Shown in pieces: positions 1 through 6,103 of a stretch of DNA of 13,849 nucleotides (within the stretch, counting starts at the first letter, position 1; every line of letters begins with the position of its first letter). The position numbers were made by a program, and so were the translations under genes. The stretch comes from an uncultured Collinsella sp. (GTDB lineage: Bacteria > Actinomycetota > Coriobacteriia > Coriobacteriales > Coriobacteriaceae), in the NCBI GenBank assembly GCA_900552395.1, contig URZJ01000028.1:1-13849 (forward strand). Direction: 5' to 3'. The notes beneath the pieces are model-generated. The model was not told the origin of the DNA and did no database searches. It was given only the letters and a program-made list of their open reading frames with translations.

Positions 1-4
1 CGCG

Positions 5-664
5 ATGAAGAAGACCCTGTGGACGAGAAGATCGGCGCTCGCGCTTTTTTGCTGTGCTGCTGCCGGCCTTGCGGGCATGAGGGTGAGCGTCGTTAACGGG
101 AACCGGACGGTCATTCCTGAGAAATATTACGCGGAGGGCGAATGGCTCTCGATGGATGGAGCGTTTCTGGGGTCGAAGGATGTGGTGACTGATGGGTATT
201 CGTTTTGCATAGACGGGGCAGAGTTGCTCACGCCGCGCGAGTATCTCAAACGAGCACATGACGATTATTCAAAATATGGCACCGTGGATACGAAAACGAG
301 ACTGAAGGATGCCGACATCACGTGCGTTATCGCCGTAAAGATGCGTGTCAGAAATAGGGATAATATCGACGGTGGAATCAAAGCGTATGTTTGGCATCTG
401 GTTCCGGAGTCTGCGCCAAACTATGATTTTGTAGTCAATACCGATCTGATAACGCAAGCCATGCCGGTCCTTGGCGGCTCTGCTGCGTTTGCCGTGGAGG
501 TTGGGGCAGAAAACGAGTTGCTCGTCCCATTTATGATGCAGAACACCAACGACTATTTCGAAGGTTACGAGACCGTCCGTTTTGAGAAAGCATTTCCCGG
601 GACTTACACGATGAAGATGACCGATCTGCCGGAGCGGAGGCTCTTAAGGTTTGAAGTGAAATAG
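5..664 (+). CDS. Exported hypothetical protein (DUF5028-like)
   Basis: A 219-residue protein. The N-terminus is an export signal or membrane anchor: basic start MKKTLWTRR, then a hydrophobic stretch at about residues 10-26, then a polar body. After the anchor come IPEKYY and a GEW..MDGAF motif, then a mixed, probably beta-rich region ending in FEVK. From memory this layout resembles small Coriobacteriia exported proteins annotated as DUF5028; I have not confirmed that with a search. Function is unknown. Only four bases precede the ATG, so no ribosome binding site can be seen and the frame may continue upstream; the signal-like start argues for this ATG. Sampled 60-base lines are about 42-55% GC against about 68% in a sampled dnaX line, so it may be acquired or weakly constrained. 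It converges on the next gene. Confidence 0.72.
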   Translation: MKKTLWTRRSALALFCCAAAGLAGMRVSVVNGNRTVIPEKYYAEGEWLSMDGAFLGSKDVVTDGYSFCIDGAELLTPREYLKRAHDDYSKYGTVDTKTRLKDADITCVIAVKMRVRNRDNIDGGIKAYVWHLVPESAPNYDFVVNTDLITQAMPVLGGSAAFAVEVGAENELLVPFMMQNTNDYFEGYETVRFEKAFPGTYTMKMTDLPERRLLRFEVK

Positions 665-701
665 CTCGAGAGCAAGGCAAAACGGGTCCATTGGCGGTAC
701 G

Positions 702-741
702 CGCGCCCGATTCCAGGCGCCCCGGCCCGGAATCGGGCGCG
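702..741. terminator. GC-rich inverted repeat between convergent genes
   Basis: Perfect 13-base arms (702-714 and 729-741, core GCGCCCGATTCC) surround a 14-base loop, between the stop codons of two convergent genes. The position suits a bidirectional terminator. Neither side has a T-run, so it is not a canonical intrinsic terminator; it may stop transcription with Rho or only stabilise mRNA 3' ends. Confidence 0.42.
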
Positions 742-769
742 GGACGAGGCGCCTTCGGTGTCGGCCGGC

Positions 770-1486
770 CTACCGCTTCTTCTTGCTCTTCTTCTGCTTG
801 CGCTGCTTGCCCTTGGTCTCCTGGGGCTTGTCGCCCTGTTTTGCTTCGGCAGCGGCCTTTTCTGCCTTCATCTTCTTGCGTTTGGTCTCGATGCGGAGTT
901 TTTTGTTGATGCGCGCCTTAAGGAAGGGACCGAACTGCTCGGCATTACCACGCACAAAGGTGTCCTTAGGGATCGTCACGCCCTGGTCGGCGAACATGGC
1001 AACAAAGATGCGCTCGCCGTCGAGCACGTGGTCGAGCTTCTCAAACGGGAAGAACTGCGACTTGCCGCTCTTGCCCCAAACCATCAGGCCGTCCTCGTTG
1101 GCGGCGACGCGGCGATAGCGGCCGCCCATGGACTCGTCGGCCTCGACGGCGTCGATAAAGTCGCGGGCGAGGGTGTGGTGAAGGTTCTTGCTCCACCAGG
1201 CCAAAAAGGCGCCGAATACGATCAAGACGACGCCAAACTTGATCCAGTTGCCGCCGGCCACCAGCATGCCGATGCCGATGAGCGCGGCAATTGCCGCGGC
1301 GACATACAGCGAGCCGCGACGCCTGGGCGAGGCGACCAGGCGGGCGAAGTCGGTGACCAGGTCGTTTTCGTACTGGTACTCGTTGAGGTACAGGATGCCG
1401 TCGTCGGCTGCGGCCTGCTCCTCGAGCGCGACCTCGACCTGGTCGGCTGCTTCGGAGGGAACGAGGTTGCTCTCTGCGTCTGCCAT
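770..1486 (-). CDS. YcxB-like two-TM membrane protein
   Basis: A 238-residue integral membrane protein. An acidic cytoplasmic N-terminus (about residues 1-30) is followed by two adjacent TM helices at about 60-78 and 82-98 joined by a tight turn. A soluble domain at about 115-195 has the YcxB pattern: SQFFPFEKL, then VTIPKDTF and a final FGPFLKARI segment. The tail (about 197-238) is very Lys-rich and probably disordered, able to contact membrane lipid or nucleic acid. The family has no established biochemical role. The start is supported by AGGAG at 1497-1501, ten bases upstream of the ATG. It is divergent from dnaX, with 116 bases between the starts. The fold assignment is by pattern, not by search. 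Confidence 0.8.
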   Translation of the reverse strand: MADAESNLVPSEAADQVEVALEEQAAADDGILYLNEYQYENDLVTDFARLVASPRRRGSLYVAAAIAALIGIGMLVAGGNWIKFGVVLIVFGAFLAWWSKNLHHTLARDFIDAVEADESMGGRYRRVAANEDGLMVWGKSGKSQFFPFEKLDHVLDGERIFVAMFADQGVTIPKDTFVRGNAEQFGPFLKARINKKLRIETKRKKMKAEKAAAEAKQGDKPQETKGKQRKQKKSKKKR

Positions 1487-1602
1487 GCTCTTTGGACTCC
1501 TATCGCGGCGGGCTCGCCGTACGGGTTATTATGGAATGCAGTATGCCGTGCGACCGCATGGCCGCCGCGGCAACAAGACTCAGTATACCCGGGGGAGCAC
1601 CC
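1487..1602. promoter_or_regulatory. Divergent intergenic region, YcxB-like gene / dnaX
   Basis: All promoters for the YcxB-like gene and dnaX should lie here unless transcription enters from further away. On the minus strand CATAAT (complement of 1528-1533) is a possible -10 box, giving a leader of roughly 35 bases for the YcxB-like gene; no good -35 accompanies it. On the plus strand TATTAT at 1527-1532 overlaps the same spot and could serve dnaX. GGGGGAG at 1591-1597 is the dnaX ribosome binding site. Both promoter calls are weak. Confidence 0.3.
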
Positions 1603-4083
1603 ATGGAATCGTTGTACCGAAAGTATCGCCCGCTCACCTTTGACTCCGTGGTGGGCCAGCAGCATATCGTCTCGACGCTCGAGCACGCCATCACTGAGGG
1701 GCGCCTGTCCCACGCCTACCTGTTCTGCGGACCGCGCGGCACGGGCAAGACCACCATGGCGCGCATCCTGGCCAAGGCGCTGCTGTGCCGCAATGCCGAG
1801 GCGGCGCGCGCTGAGGGTGCAAGCGGCTGCATGCCCGACGGTACTTGCGAGGAGTGCGAGCTCATTGCCGAGGGTAACCACCCCGATGTCTACGAGCTCG
1901 ATGCCGCCTCCCGCACGGGCGTGGACAATGTGCGCGAGGAAATCATCAACTCCGTCAACTTTGCCCCGGTACGCGGCAAGTACAAGATCTATATCATCGA
2001 CGAGGTCCACATGCTCACGACGGCGGCGTTCAACGCGCTGCTCAAGACGCTCGAGGAGCCGCCGGCGCACGTGATCTTTGTGCTGTGCACCACCGACCCG
2101 CAAAAGATTCTGGAGACCATCCTCTCGCGCTGCCAGCGTTTCGATTTCCATCGCATCGGCAACGAGGATATCGAGCGTCGCCTGGCATACGTGTGCGAGC
2201 AGGAGGGCTTCGATTACGACGATGAGGCGCTGGCTATCGTGGCGCGCCATGCCAAGGGCGGTATGCGCGACGCGTTGTCCACGCTGGAGCAGCTGAGCGT
2301 CTTTGGCAACGGTTCTGTGCATGCGGACGACGCCCGCTCGCTTTTAGGCGAGGTTTCGGACCAGATTCTGGGCGAGTTTTCCCGCGCCATTGCCGATCGC
2401 GATGTTGCCGAGCTCTATGGACTGATCCGTGCGCAGGTCGAGGAAGGAAACGACCTGCTGGAGCTGACGCGCGACCTGGTGGCGCATGTGCGTGACGTGT
2501 ACGTTGCCTGCGTTGCCGGTGCCCGTGCCGAGCTGTTTGAGGGCGGCTCCGAGCAGGCCGAGGCGCTTGCTGCCGAGGCCGCTGCCTTTGGCGAGCATCC
2601 TGCCGACCGCCTGGCCCGTGTGCTGACGGTGCTCGACGATGCCGCACTGGAGATGAGGGGCGCGAGCGACGTGCGCCTGGTGCTCGAGATCGCCTGCACG
2701 CGCCTGGCACGTCCCGAGGCCGATTTAACGATTGAGGCATTGGCCGAGCGCGTGGCCCGCTTGGAGGCCATGGTTGCCAACGGCGCCGTGCCGGCGAGCG
2801 TGGCTGCTGCTCAGGCCGCCGCGCCTGCAGCATCCGTACCCGCTGCTGCCCAACAGCCGACGCTAATTTCGGGCGCTCGTGCTGCCGCTCCGGCGGCATC
2901 CGCTGCCCCCGCTGCTACGTCCGCGCGCCAGGGCGGTATGCCTTGGGACCGTGGTGCTGCTGTTCCGGCTGCCCAGCCTGCGTCCCGTTCTGCGTCCGTG
3001 TCAGCTTCCAAGCCTGCAGCGCCTGCACCTCAGCCTGCGCCGACTCCGACGCCTCAGCCCGTTGCGGCTCCCGCGCCTGCCACCGCTCCGGCACCTAAGC
3101 CCCAGTCCAACAATGCCGCCCAGGTTGCCGCCGCCGGTACTGCCGAGACGCCCGCGGTCGAGGATGCCGGAGAGCTGCAGCGCAAATGGGCCGAGGTTGT
3201 CGAGCGTGTCAAGGCGCGTCAGGCTTCCTACGCGGGGCTTTTGCTCAATGCCCGCGCCACGGCTGACGACGGCTCCAGGCTCACGGTCTCGTTCCCCGCG
3301 GGCTCGACCTTTGCCATCAAGATGCTTGGACGCGCCGACACGCAGTCGGTGGTCCTGCCGACAGTCAGTGCGGTCTTCGGTCGTCGTACCGTCGACTATG
3401 TCCTGGATGGGGGTGGCACGCCGGCTCCTCAACATGAGGAGCATTCTCCATCTGCACGGGCTGCGGTATCTGCGGACCCGCAACCCGTGTCCTCGGCGGC
3501 CCCTGCATCCTCGAGCGCCAGCGCGACGCAGCCAAAAGCAGCACCGATAGCGGCGCCGACCCCGTCGGCGCCTAAGCCCGTCATGGCCAAACCGGCTGCT
3601 CCGACACCCGCGCCCAAGCCTGCCTCGCCCGCGCCCAAGTCGTCTGACCTGGGCAAAGCCCCCTGGCTGCGCTCCGACAACCCCGCCGGCGCTCCTGCCA
3701 CGGGCAAGCTCCCGACCGAGCCCGCGCCCCGAGCGCCCGAGCGCGCGTCCGCTCCCAAGGCTCAGCCCGCCGCGCCGTCTGCGCCATGGGAATCCGAGCA
3801 GGTTCCCTACGACGATGCCATGGTTGGCGGTTTTGTTGCCGATGCTGGTGGGGACGATCTGCCTCCGTTCGACGTGCCGGGTGCGGCGTCCGCGCCCAAG
3901 TCCGCTGCAACTGCCCCCAAAGAGGAGGACGCTCCTGCAGCTCCCTGGGAGTCCAACTCCGGTGCGGGCGGCCCCTTCGGCCATCAGGGTGCAGCCCCGA
4001 GCATCCCGCAGACCGAGGACGAGGCCAAAGCCCTCATCCGCAGCGTCTTCGGCCAGTCCACCATCTTCAAGCCGGTGGAGTAG
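1603..4083 (+). CDS. dnaX: DNA polymerase III subunit gamma/tau
   Basis: Clamp-loader ATPase of the replicative polymerase, 826 residues. The start MESLYRKYRP is the family start, and GGGGGAG lies five bases upstream; an in-frame extension to 1492 lacks support. AAA+ features in order: Walker A GPRGTGKT (43-50), zinc-binding Cys 62/76/82/85, Walker B IIDEVH (131-136), sensor CTTD (162-165) and arginine finger in SRC (R176). The clamp-loader lid and collar run to about residue 395. Then come long Ala/Pro-rich linkers (about 405-522 and 608-800) around a folded tau-type domain (about 524-605), and a conserved-looking end SIFKPVE-like (STIFKPVE). I saw no A-rich slippery heptamer like the one that makes gamma in E. 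coli, so probably only tau is made. The E. coli protein is 643 residues; the excess here is linker. Confidence 0.97.
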   Translation: MESLYRKYRPLTFDSVVGQQHIVSTLEHAITEGRLSHAYLFCGPRGTGKTTMARILAKALLCRNAEAARAEGASGCMPDGTCEECELIAEGNHPDVYELDAASRTGVDNVREEIINSVNFAPVRGKYKIYIIDEVHMLTTAAFNALLKTLEEPPAHVIFVLCTTDPQKILETILSRCQRFDFHRIGNEDIERRLAYVCEQEGFDYDDEALAIVARHAKGGMRDALSTLEQLSVFGNGSVHADDARSLLGEVSDQILGEFSRAIADRDVAELYGLIRAQVEEGNDLLELTRDLVAHVRDVYVACVAGARAELFEGGSEQAEALAAEAAAFGEHPADRLARVLTVLDDAALEMRGASDVRLVLEIACTRLARPEADLTIEALAERVARLEAMVANGAVPASVAAAQAAAPAASVPAAAQQPTLISGARAAAPAASAAPAATSARQGGMPWDRGAAVPAAQPASRSASVSASKPAAPAPQPAPTPTPQPVAAPAPATAPAPKPQSNNAAQVAAAGTAETPAVEDAGELQRKWAEVVERVKARQASYAGLLLNARATADDGSRLTVSFPAGSTFAIKMLGRADTQSVVLPTVSAVFGRRTVDYVLDGGGTPAPQHEEHSPSARAAVSADPQPVSSAAPASSSASATQPKAAPIAAPTPSAPKPVMAKPAAPTPAPKPASPAPKSSDLGKAPWLRSDNPAGAPATGKLPTEPAPRAPERASAPKAQPAAPSAPWESEQVPYDDAMVGGFVADAGGDDLPPFDVPGAASAPKSAATAPKEEDAPAAPWESNSGAGGPFGHQGAAPSIPQTEDEAKALIRSVFGQSTIFKPVE

Positions 4084-4104
4084 CTGCGCAGGCGGGTATA
4101 CTGC

Positions 4105-4578
4105 TCAAGAAGAGAACCCCTTGCCCGGGCGCATCTGTATTTCGGACATGTGCAACGTGGTGCCGCGTATATCGCATTCGAGCAGACAGGCGCGTGACGG
4201 TCGGCCTAGGATGCTGAGGTCGATACGATACGTCGCATGGCTGTCCGTGTACTCGACTTGCTCGGCGTTGACGGTTGCTCCGATTGTAAATAAAGAGCCC
4301 AGTTCGGCATCGACAATCTTGGAGTCCTTTATCTTGACCTTGAACTCTTGGTAGAGGGACGGGCTGTTGTAGTAAATGGTTCGGGTTCCGTCGGTGCATT
4401 CATCGGTCGTCTCCCATTTGACGACGGGCTGGTCCGAGCTGGCTATCAGCAGTTCTGCTCCAAAAGCTATGGCATGGGTGATGATAACCAGTAATACCCA
4501 GACGACAAAGAGATAGAGAACCACATATGCAACGGGGTGTTTTGAGCGGATGTTTTGGAGTACGGCTGGGACATTCAC
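4105..4578 (-). CDS. Small single-TM hypothetical protein
   Basis: A 157-residue protein with a short cytoplasmic N-terminus, one strong TM helix at about residues 17-39, and an extracytoplasmic region of about 115 residues with three Cys. No family recognised. The start codon is GTG, decided by a strong ribosome binding site GGAGGTG (complement of 4584-4590) five bases upstream. A TATAAT box further upstream gives it its own promoter. It is convergent with dnaX, with 21 bases between the stops and no clear terminator there. Sampled lines are about 47-50% GC, well below dnaX. It sits where dnaX is often directly followed by ybaB and recR, so it looks inserted into a conserved cluster. Like the 5-664 product it is a small anchored protein, but I see no clear sequence match between the two. 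Confidence 0.72.
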   Translation of the reverse strand: MNVPAVLQNIRSKHPVAYVVLYLFVVWVLLVIITHAIAFGAELLIASSDQPVVKWETTDECTDGTRTIYYNSPSLYQEFKVKIKDSKIVDAELGSLFTIGATVNAEQVEYTDSHATYRIDLSILGRPSRACLLECDIRGTTLHMSEIQMRPGKGFSS

Positions 4579-4613
4579 GAGGGCACCTCCAAATCGTCAT
4601 CTATGACAATCAA

Positions 4614-4619
4614 ATTATA
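4614..4619 (-). promoter_or_regulatory. -10 box for the small single-TM gene
   Basis: A perfect TATAAT on the minus strand, 35 bases before the GTG start at 4578. It predicts a transcript start near 4607 and a leader of about 28 bases carrying the GGAGGTG site. No TTGACA-like -35 lies at 16-18 bases, so the promoter is inferred mainly from the -10 box. Confidence 0.45.
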
Positions 4620-4723
4620 CCCAGCCGCCATGCGTGCCGCCTCGAGCAGCGGCTCGGCATTTTGCCATGTAGCCTTGTAGCCCTACGCATAAACTGCCTG
4701 GTTCCAGCTCTGCTAGATGTAGC

Positions 4724-4751
4724 TTGAGATAATTATGCAACCTTGCATAAT
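4724..4751 (+). promoter_or_regulatory. Possible distal ybaB promoter
   Basis: TTGAGA (4724-4729), a 16-base spacer and CATAAT (4746-4751) make a plausible sigma-A promoter with a leader of about 170 bases before ybaB. Its -10 box lies inside the TTGCATAAT dyad, so a protein bound there would block it. A second candidate -10 closer to ybaB competes with this call. Confidence 0.3.
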
Positions 4752-4766
4752 TCGACCTTGCATAAT
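4731..4766. promoter_or_regulatory. Three-copy TTGCATAAT operator array
   Basis: AATTATGCAA (4731-4740), a CC spacer and TTGCATAATT (4743-4752) form a perfect 10-base dyad. The right half is then repeated directly: ACCTTGCATAAT occurs at 4740-4751 and again at 4755-4766, a 15-base period. One inverted and two direct half-sites in 36 bases of otherwise non-coding sequence look like a transcription-factor binding array. It could control ybaB-recR, the minus-strand gene 4105-4578, or both. Confidence 0.5.
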
Positions 4767-4789
4767 CTTGGGCGTGCGTCACGCTCAAG
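4767..4789 (+). other. Stable hairpin in the possible ybaB leader
   Basis: Arms CTTGGGCGTG (4767-4776) and CACGCTCAAG (4780-4789) pair over ten positions, one of them G-U, around a three-base loop. It starts directly after the third TTGCATAAT copy. No T-run follows on either strand, so it is not an intrinsic terminator. It could be a leader RNA structure if the distal promoter is used. Confidence 0.4.
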
Positions 4790-4843
4790 GACATGTATAT
4801 CGACTGAGGTAGCGTGTCCGCCCCGCTTGCTTGCCCCGCGCCG

Positions 4844-4852
4844 TGGTACGAT
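4844..4852 (+). promoter_or_regulatory. Extended -10 promoter for ybaB-recR
   Basis: TGGTACGAT reads as an extended -10 (TGN plus TACGAT). It predicts a start near 4859 and a leader of about 69 bases before ybaB. The -35 is poor (GCTTGC at 4825-4830, 16-base spacer), which an extended -10 can tolerate. The GGTACRAT pattern recurs upstream of nifJ. Confidence 0.45.
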
Positions 4853-4927
4853 TTTTGAGTTTGAAAGTCCCGTCGCGCTCCGGCTGCCCTTGCAGCTTGT
4901 CGCGCGGCCGCACGTAAAGGAGCCATC

Positions 4928-5248
4928 ATGGCCGGTATGAACATGCAGCAAATGATGAAGCAGGCTCGCAAGATGCAGGAGCAGCTTGCCGCCGCGCAGG
5001 AAAACCTTAAGTCCCAGACCGTCGACGCCTCTGCCGGCGGCGGCATGGTCAAGGTGACCGTTAACGGCGAGATGGAGCTCGTCAACCTCACCATCGACCC
5101 CGATGCCCTCGATCCCGAGGACGTCGATATGCTGCAGGACATGATCATGGCTGCCGTCAACGAGGCCGTCCGCGGTGTCAACGAGCTCGCCAACAAGCAG
5201 ATGGGCGCCATCACCGGCGGCCTCAACATCCCGGGCATGCCGTTCTAA
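4928..5248 (+). CDS. ybaB: YbaB/EbfC family nucleoid-associated protein
   Basis: A 106-residue member of the YbaB/EbfC family: small dimeric DNA-binding proteins of the nucleoid, encoded next to recR in very many bacteria. The Met/Gln-rich N-terminal helix (MNMQQMMKQARKMQEQL, about residues 4-20) and the beta core with VKVTVNGEMELVNLTIDP (about 41-58) are diagnostic, and the C-terminal helix ends in the usual Gly/Pro-rich tail. Length is typical. AAAGGAG at 4916-4922, five bases upstream, fixes the start. recR begins 13 bases after the stop, so the two are almost certainly one transcript. A role in DNA repair beside RecR is suggested by context, not shown. Confidence 0.95.
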   Translation: MAGMNMQQMMKQARKMQEQLAAAQENLKSQTVDASAGGGMVKVTVNGEMELVNLTIDPDALDPEDVDMLQDMIMAAVNEAVRGVNELANKQMGAITGGLNIPGMPF

Positions 5249-5261
5249 GACACGCATATAT

Positions 5262-5858
5262 ATGAGTGCCAACCATAGTCTGCAAAAATTGTTCGATGAG
5301 CTGGGCCGTCTGCCGGGCATTGGTCCCAAGTCGGCCCAGCGCATCGCCTATTACCTGCTCGAGGCCGATGCCGAGGAGGCGCGCCGCCTGGCCGAGGCTA
5401 TCCTGGAGGTTAAGCAGGAGGTTCACTTTTGCAGCCGCTGCTTTAACTACGCCACGGCCGACGAGTGCTCCATCTGCCAGGATTCGATGCGCGATACCAC
5501 TCGCATTTGCGTGGTGGGCGAGCCGCGCGATGTCCAGGCGATTGAGCGCACGGGCAGCTACCACGGTCTCTACCACGTATTGGGCGGCGTGATCAGTCCC
5601 ATGGACAAGATTGGTCCCGAGCAGTTGCACATTCGTGAGCTGCTGGCACGCTTGGGCCACGAGGACATCCACGAGGTCATCATCGCCACCAACCCCAATA
5701 TCGAGGGCGAGACCACGGCGAGCTACCTGGCCCGCACTATCAAGCCGCTGGGCGTTGAGGTATCGCGTCTGGCGAGCGGCCTTCCCGTGGGCGGCGACCT
5801 GGAGTATGCCGACGAGCTTACGCTTGGGCGCGCCATCGAGGCCCGTCGCACGATTTAG
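5262..5858 (+). CDS. recR: Recombination mediator RecR
   Basis: A 198-residue protein, the usual RecR length. RecR works with RecO (and RecF) to load RecA on SSB-coated gaps in recombinational repair. Features in order: helix-hairpin-helix LGRLPGIGPKSAQR (14-27), zinc finger Cys 57/60/69/72, a Toprim domain from about residue 80 with the acidic E87 in VVGEPRD, and the C-terminal GGDLEYADELT segment. The start at 5262 gives the canonical N-terminus HSLQKLFDELG; an in-frame extension to 5175 would overlap ybaB. The bases before the ATG (ACACGCATATAT) contain no good Shine-Dalgarno site, so translation probably depends on coupling to ybaB, whose stop is 13 bases upstream. Confidence 0.97.
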   Translation: MSANHSLQKLFDELGRLPGIGPKSAQRIAYYLLEADAEEARRLAEAILEVKQEVHFCSRCFNYATADECSICQDSMRDTTRICVVGEPRDVQAIERTGSYHGLYHVLGGVISPMDKIGPEQLHIRELLARLGHEDIHEVIIATNPNIEGETTASYLARTIKPLGVEVSRLASGLPVGGDLEYADELTLGRAIEARRTI

Positions 5859-5895
5859 GTGGCGAGCCTGCTCCTGCCGTATGTCTTCATCGCGA

Positions 5896-5925
5896 CGCAC
5901 GGGGTAGCCATAATTTCCCCGTGCG
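5896..5925 (+). terminator. Candidate recR terminator
   Basis: Nine-base arms CGCACGGGG (5896-5904) and CCCCGTGCG (5917-5925) pair perfectly around a 12-base loop, 38 bases after the recR stop. The downstream T-content is interrupted (ACTGTAAGTTTGTTG), so strength is uncertain. A weaker six-base hairpin (GGATGC 5975-5980 / GCATCC 5989-5994) followed by TTAATTT may add to termination. Confidence 0.45.
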
Positions 5926-5933
5926 ACTGTAAG

Positions 5934-6019
5934 TTTGTTGTGCAACAAAGATGCTTTGTATCCGCTTATCGCATGGATGCTTCCACTCGCATCCTTAATT
6001 TGCCCATTCGTTGCGCAAC
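5934..6019. promoter_or_regulatory. Pair of GTTGYGCAAC dyads
   Basis: GTTGTGCAAC (5937-5946, inside the longer dyad TTTGTTGTGCAACAAA at 5934-5949) and GTTGCGCAAC (6010-6019) lie 73 bases apart, close to seven helical turns. The second overlaps the likely -35 of the kinase-operon promoter. This is the arrangement expected of a looping repressor or a two-site regulator. The regulator is unknown. Confidence 0.4.
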
Positions 6020-6041
6020 CTTTTGGGTTCGCTGATACACT
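6011..6041 (+). promoter_or_regulatory. Promoter of the kinase operon
   Basis: TGATACACT (6033-6041) is an extended -10 (TGN plus TACACT). TTGCGC at 6011-6016 is a usable -35 with a long 19-base spacer. The predicted start is near 6047-6048, almost at an in-frame ATG (6047) that could give a leaderless 20-residue extension of the first operon protein. The -35 is inside the second GTTGYGCAAC dyad. Confidence 0.45.
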
Positions 6042-6062
6042 CAAATATGGATTCGAATGAAT

Positions 6063-6088
6063 GCGCCGCTCCCGAGCGGCGTGTTTTT
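6063..6088 (+). terminator. Intrinsic terminator in the kinase-operon leader
   Basis: Arms CGCCGCT (6064-6070) and AGCGGCG (6075-6081) pair perfectly around CCCG, with a G-U pair below, followed by GTTTTT (6083-6088). It ends three bases before the ribosome binding site GGAGGAG (6092-6098) of the next gene. Any promoter for that gene must lie upstream, so the operon has to be read through this hairpin. It is either an attenuator or a leaky backup terminator for recR. Confidence 0.6.
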
Positions 6089-6103
6089 GTTGGAGGAGAA
6101 CGC

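Noticed and set aside
1492..1602. 37-residue N-terminal extension of DnaX
   Set aside because: The family begins at MESLYRKYRP, which has a strong ribosome binding site; the extension looks like translated promoter DNA.
758..2074. Plus-strand ORF of 438 codons over the YcxB-like gene and the start of dnaX
   Set aside because: It overlaps two well-supported genes, has no ribosome binding site, and turns Arg/Ser-rich within dnaX.
4635..4663. Plus-strand terminator before TTTTG in the dnaX-ybaB gap
   Set aside because: The stem needs a five-base bulge and only four T follow; it is also far from any plus-strand stop codon.
5175..5261. 29-residue upstream extension of RecR
   Set aside because: It would overlap ybaB and exceed the standard 198-residue length.
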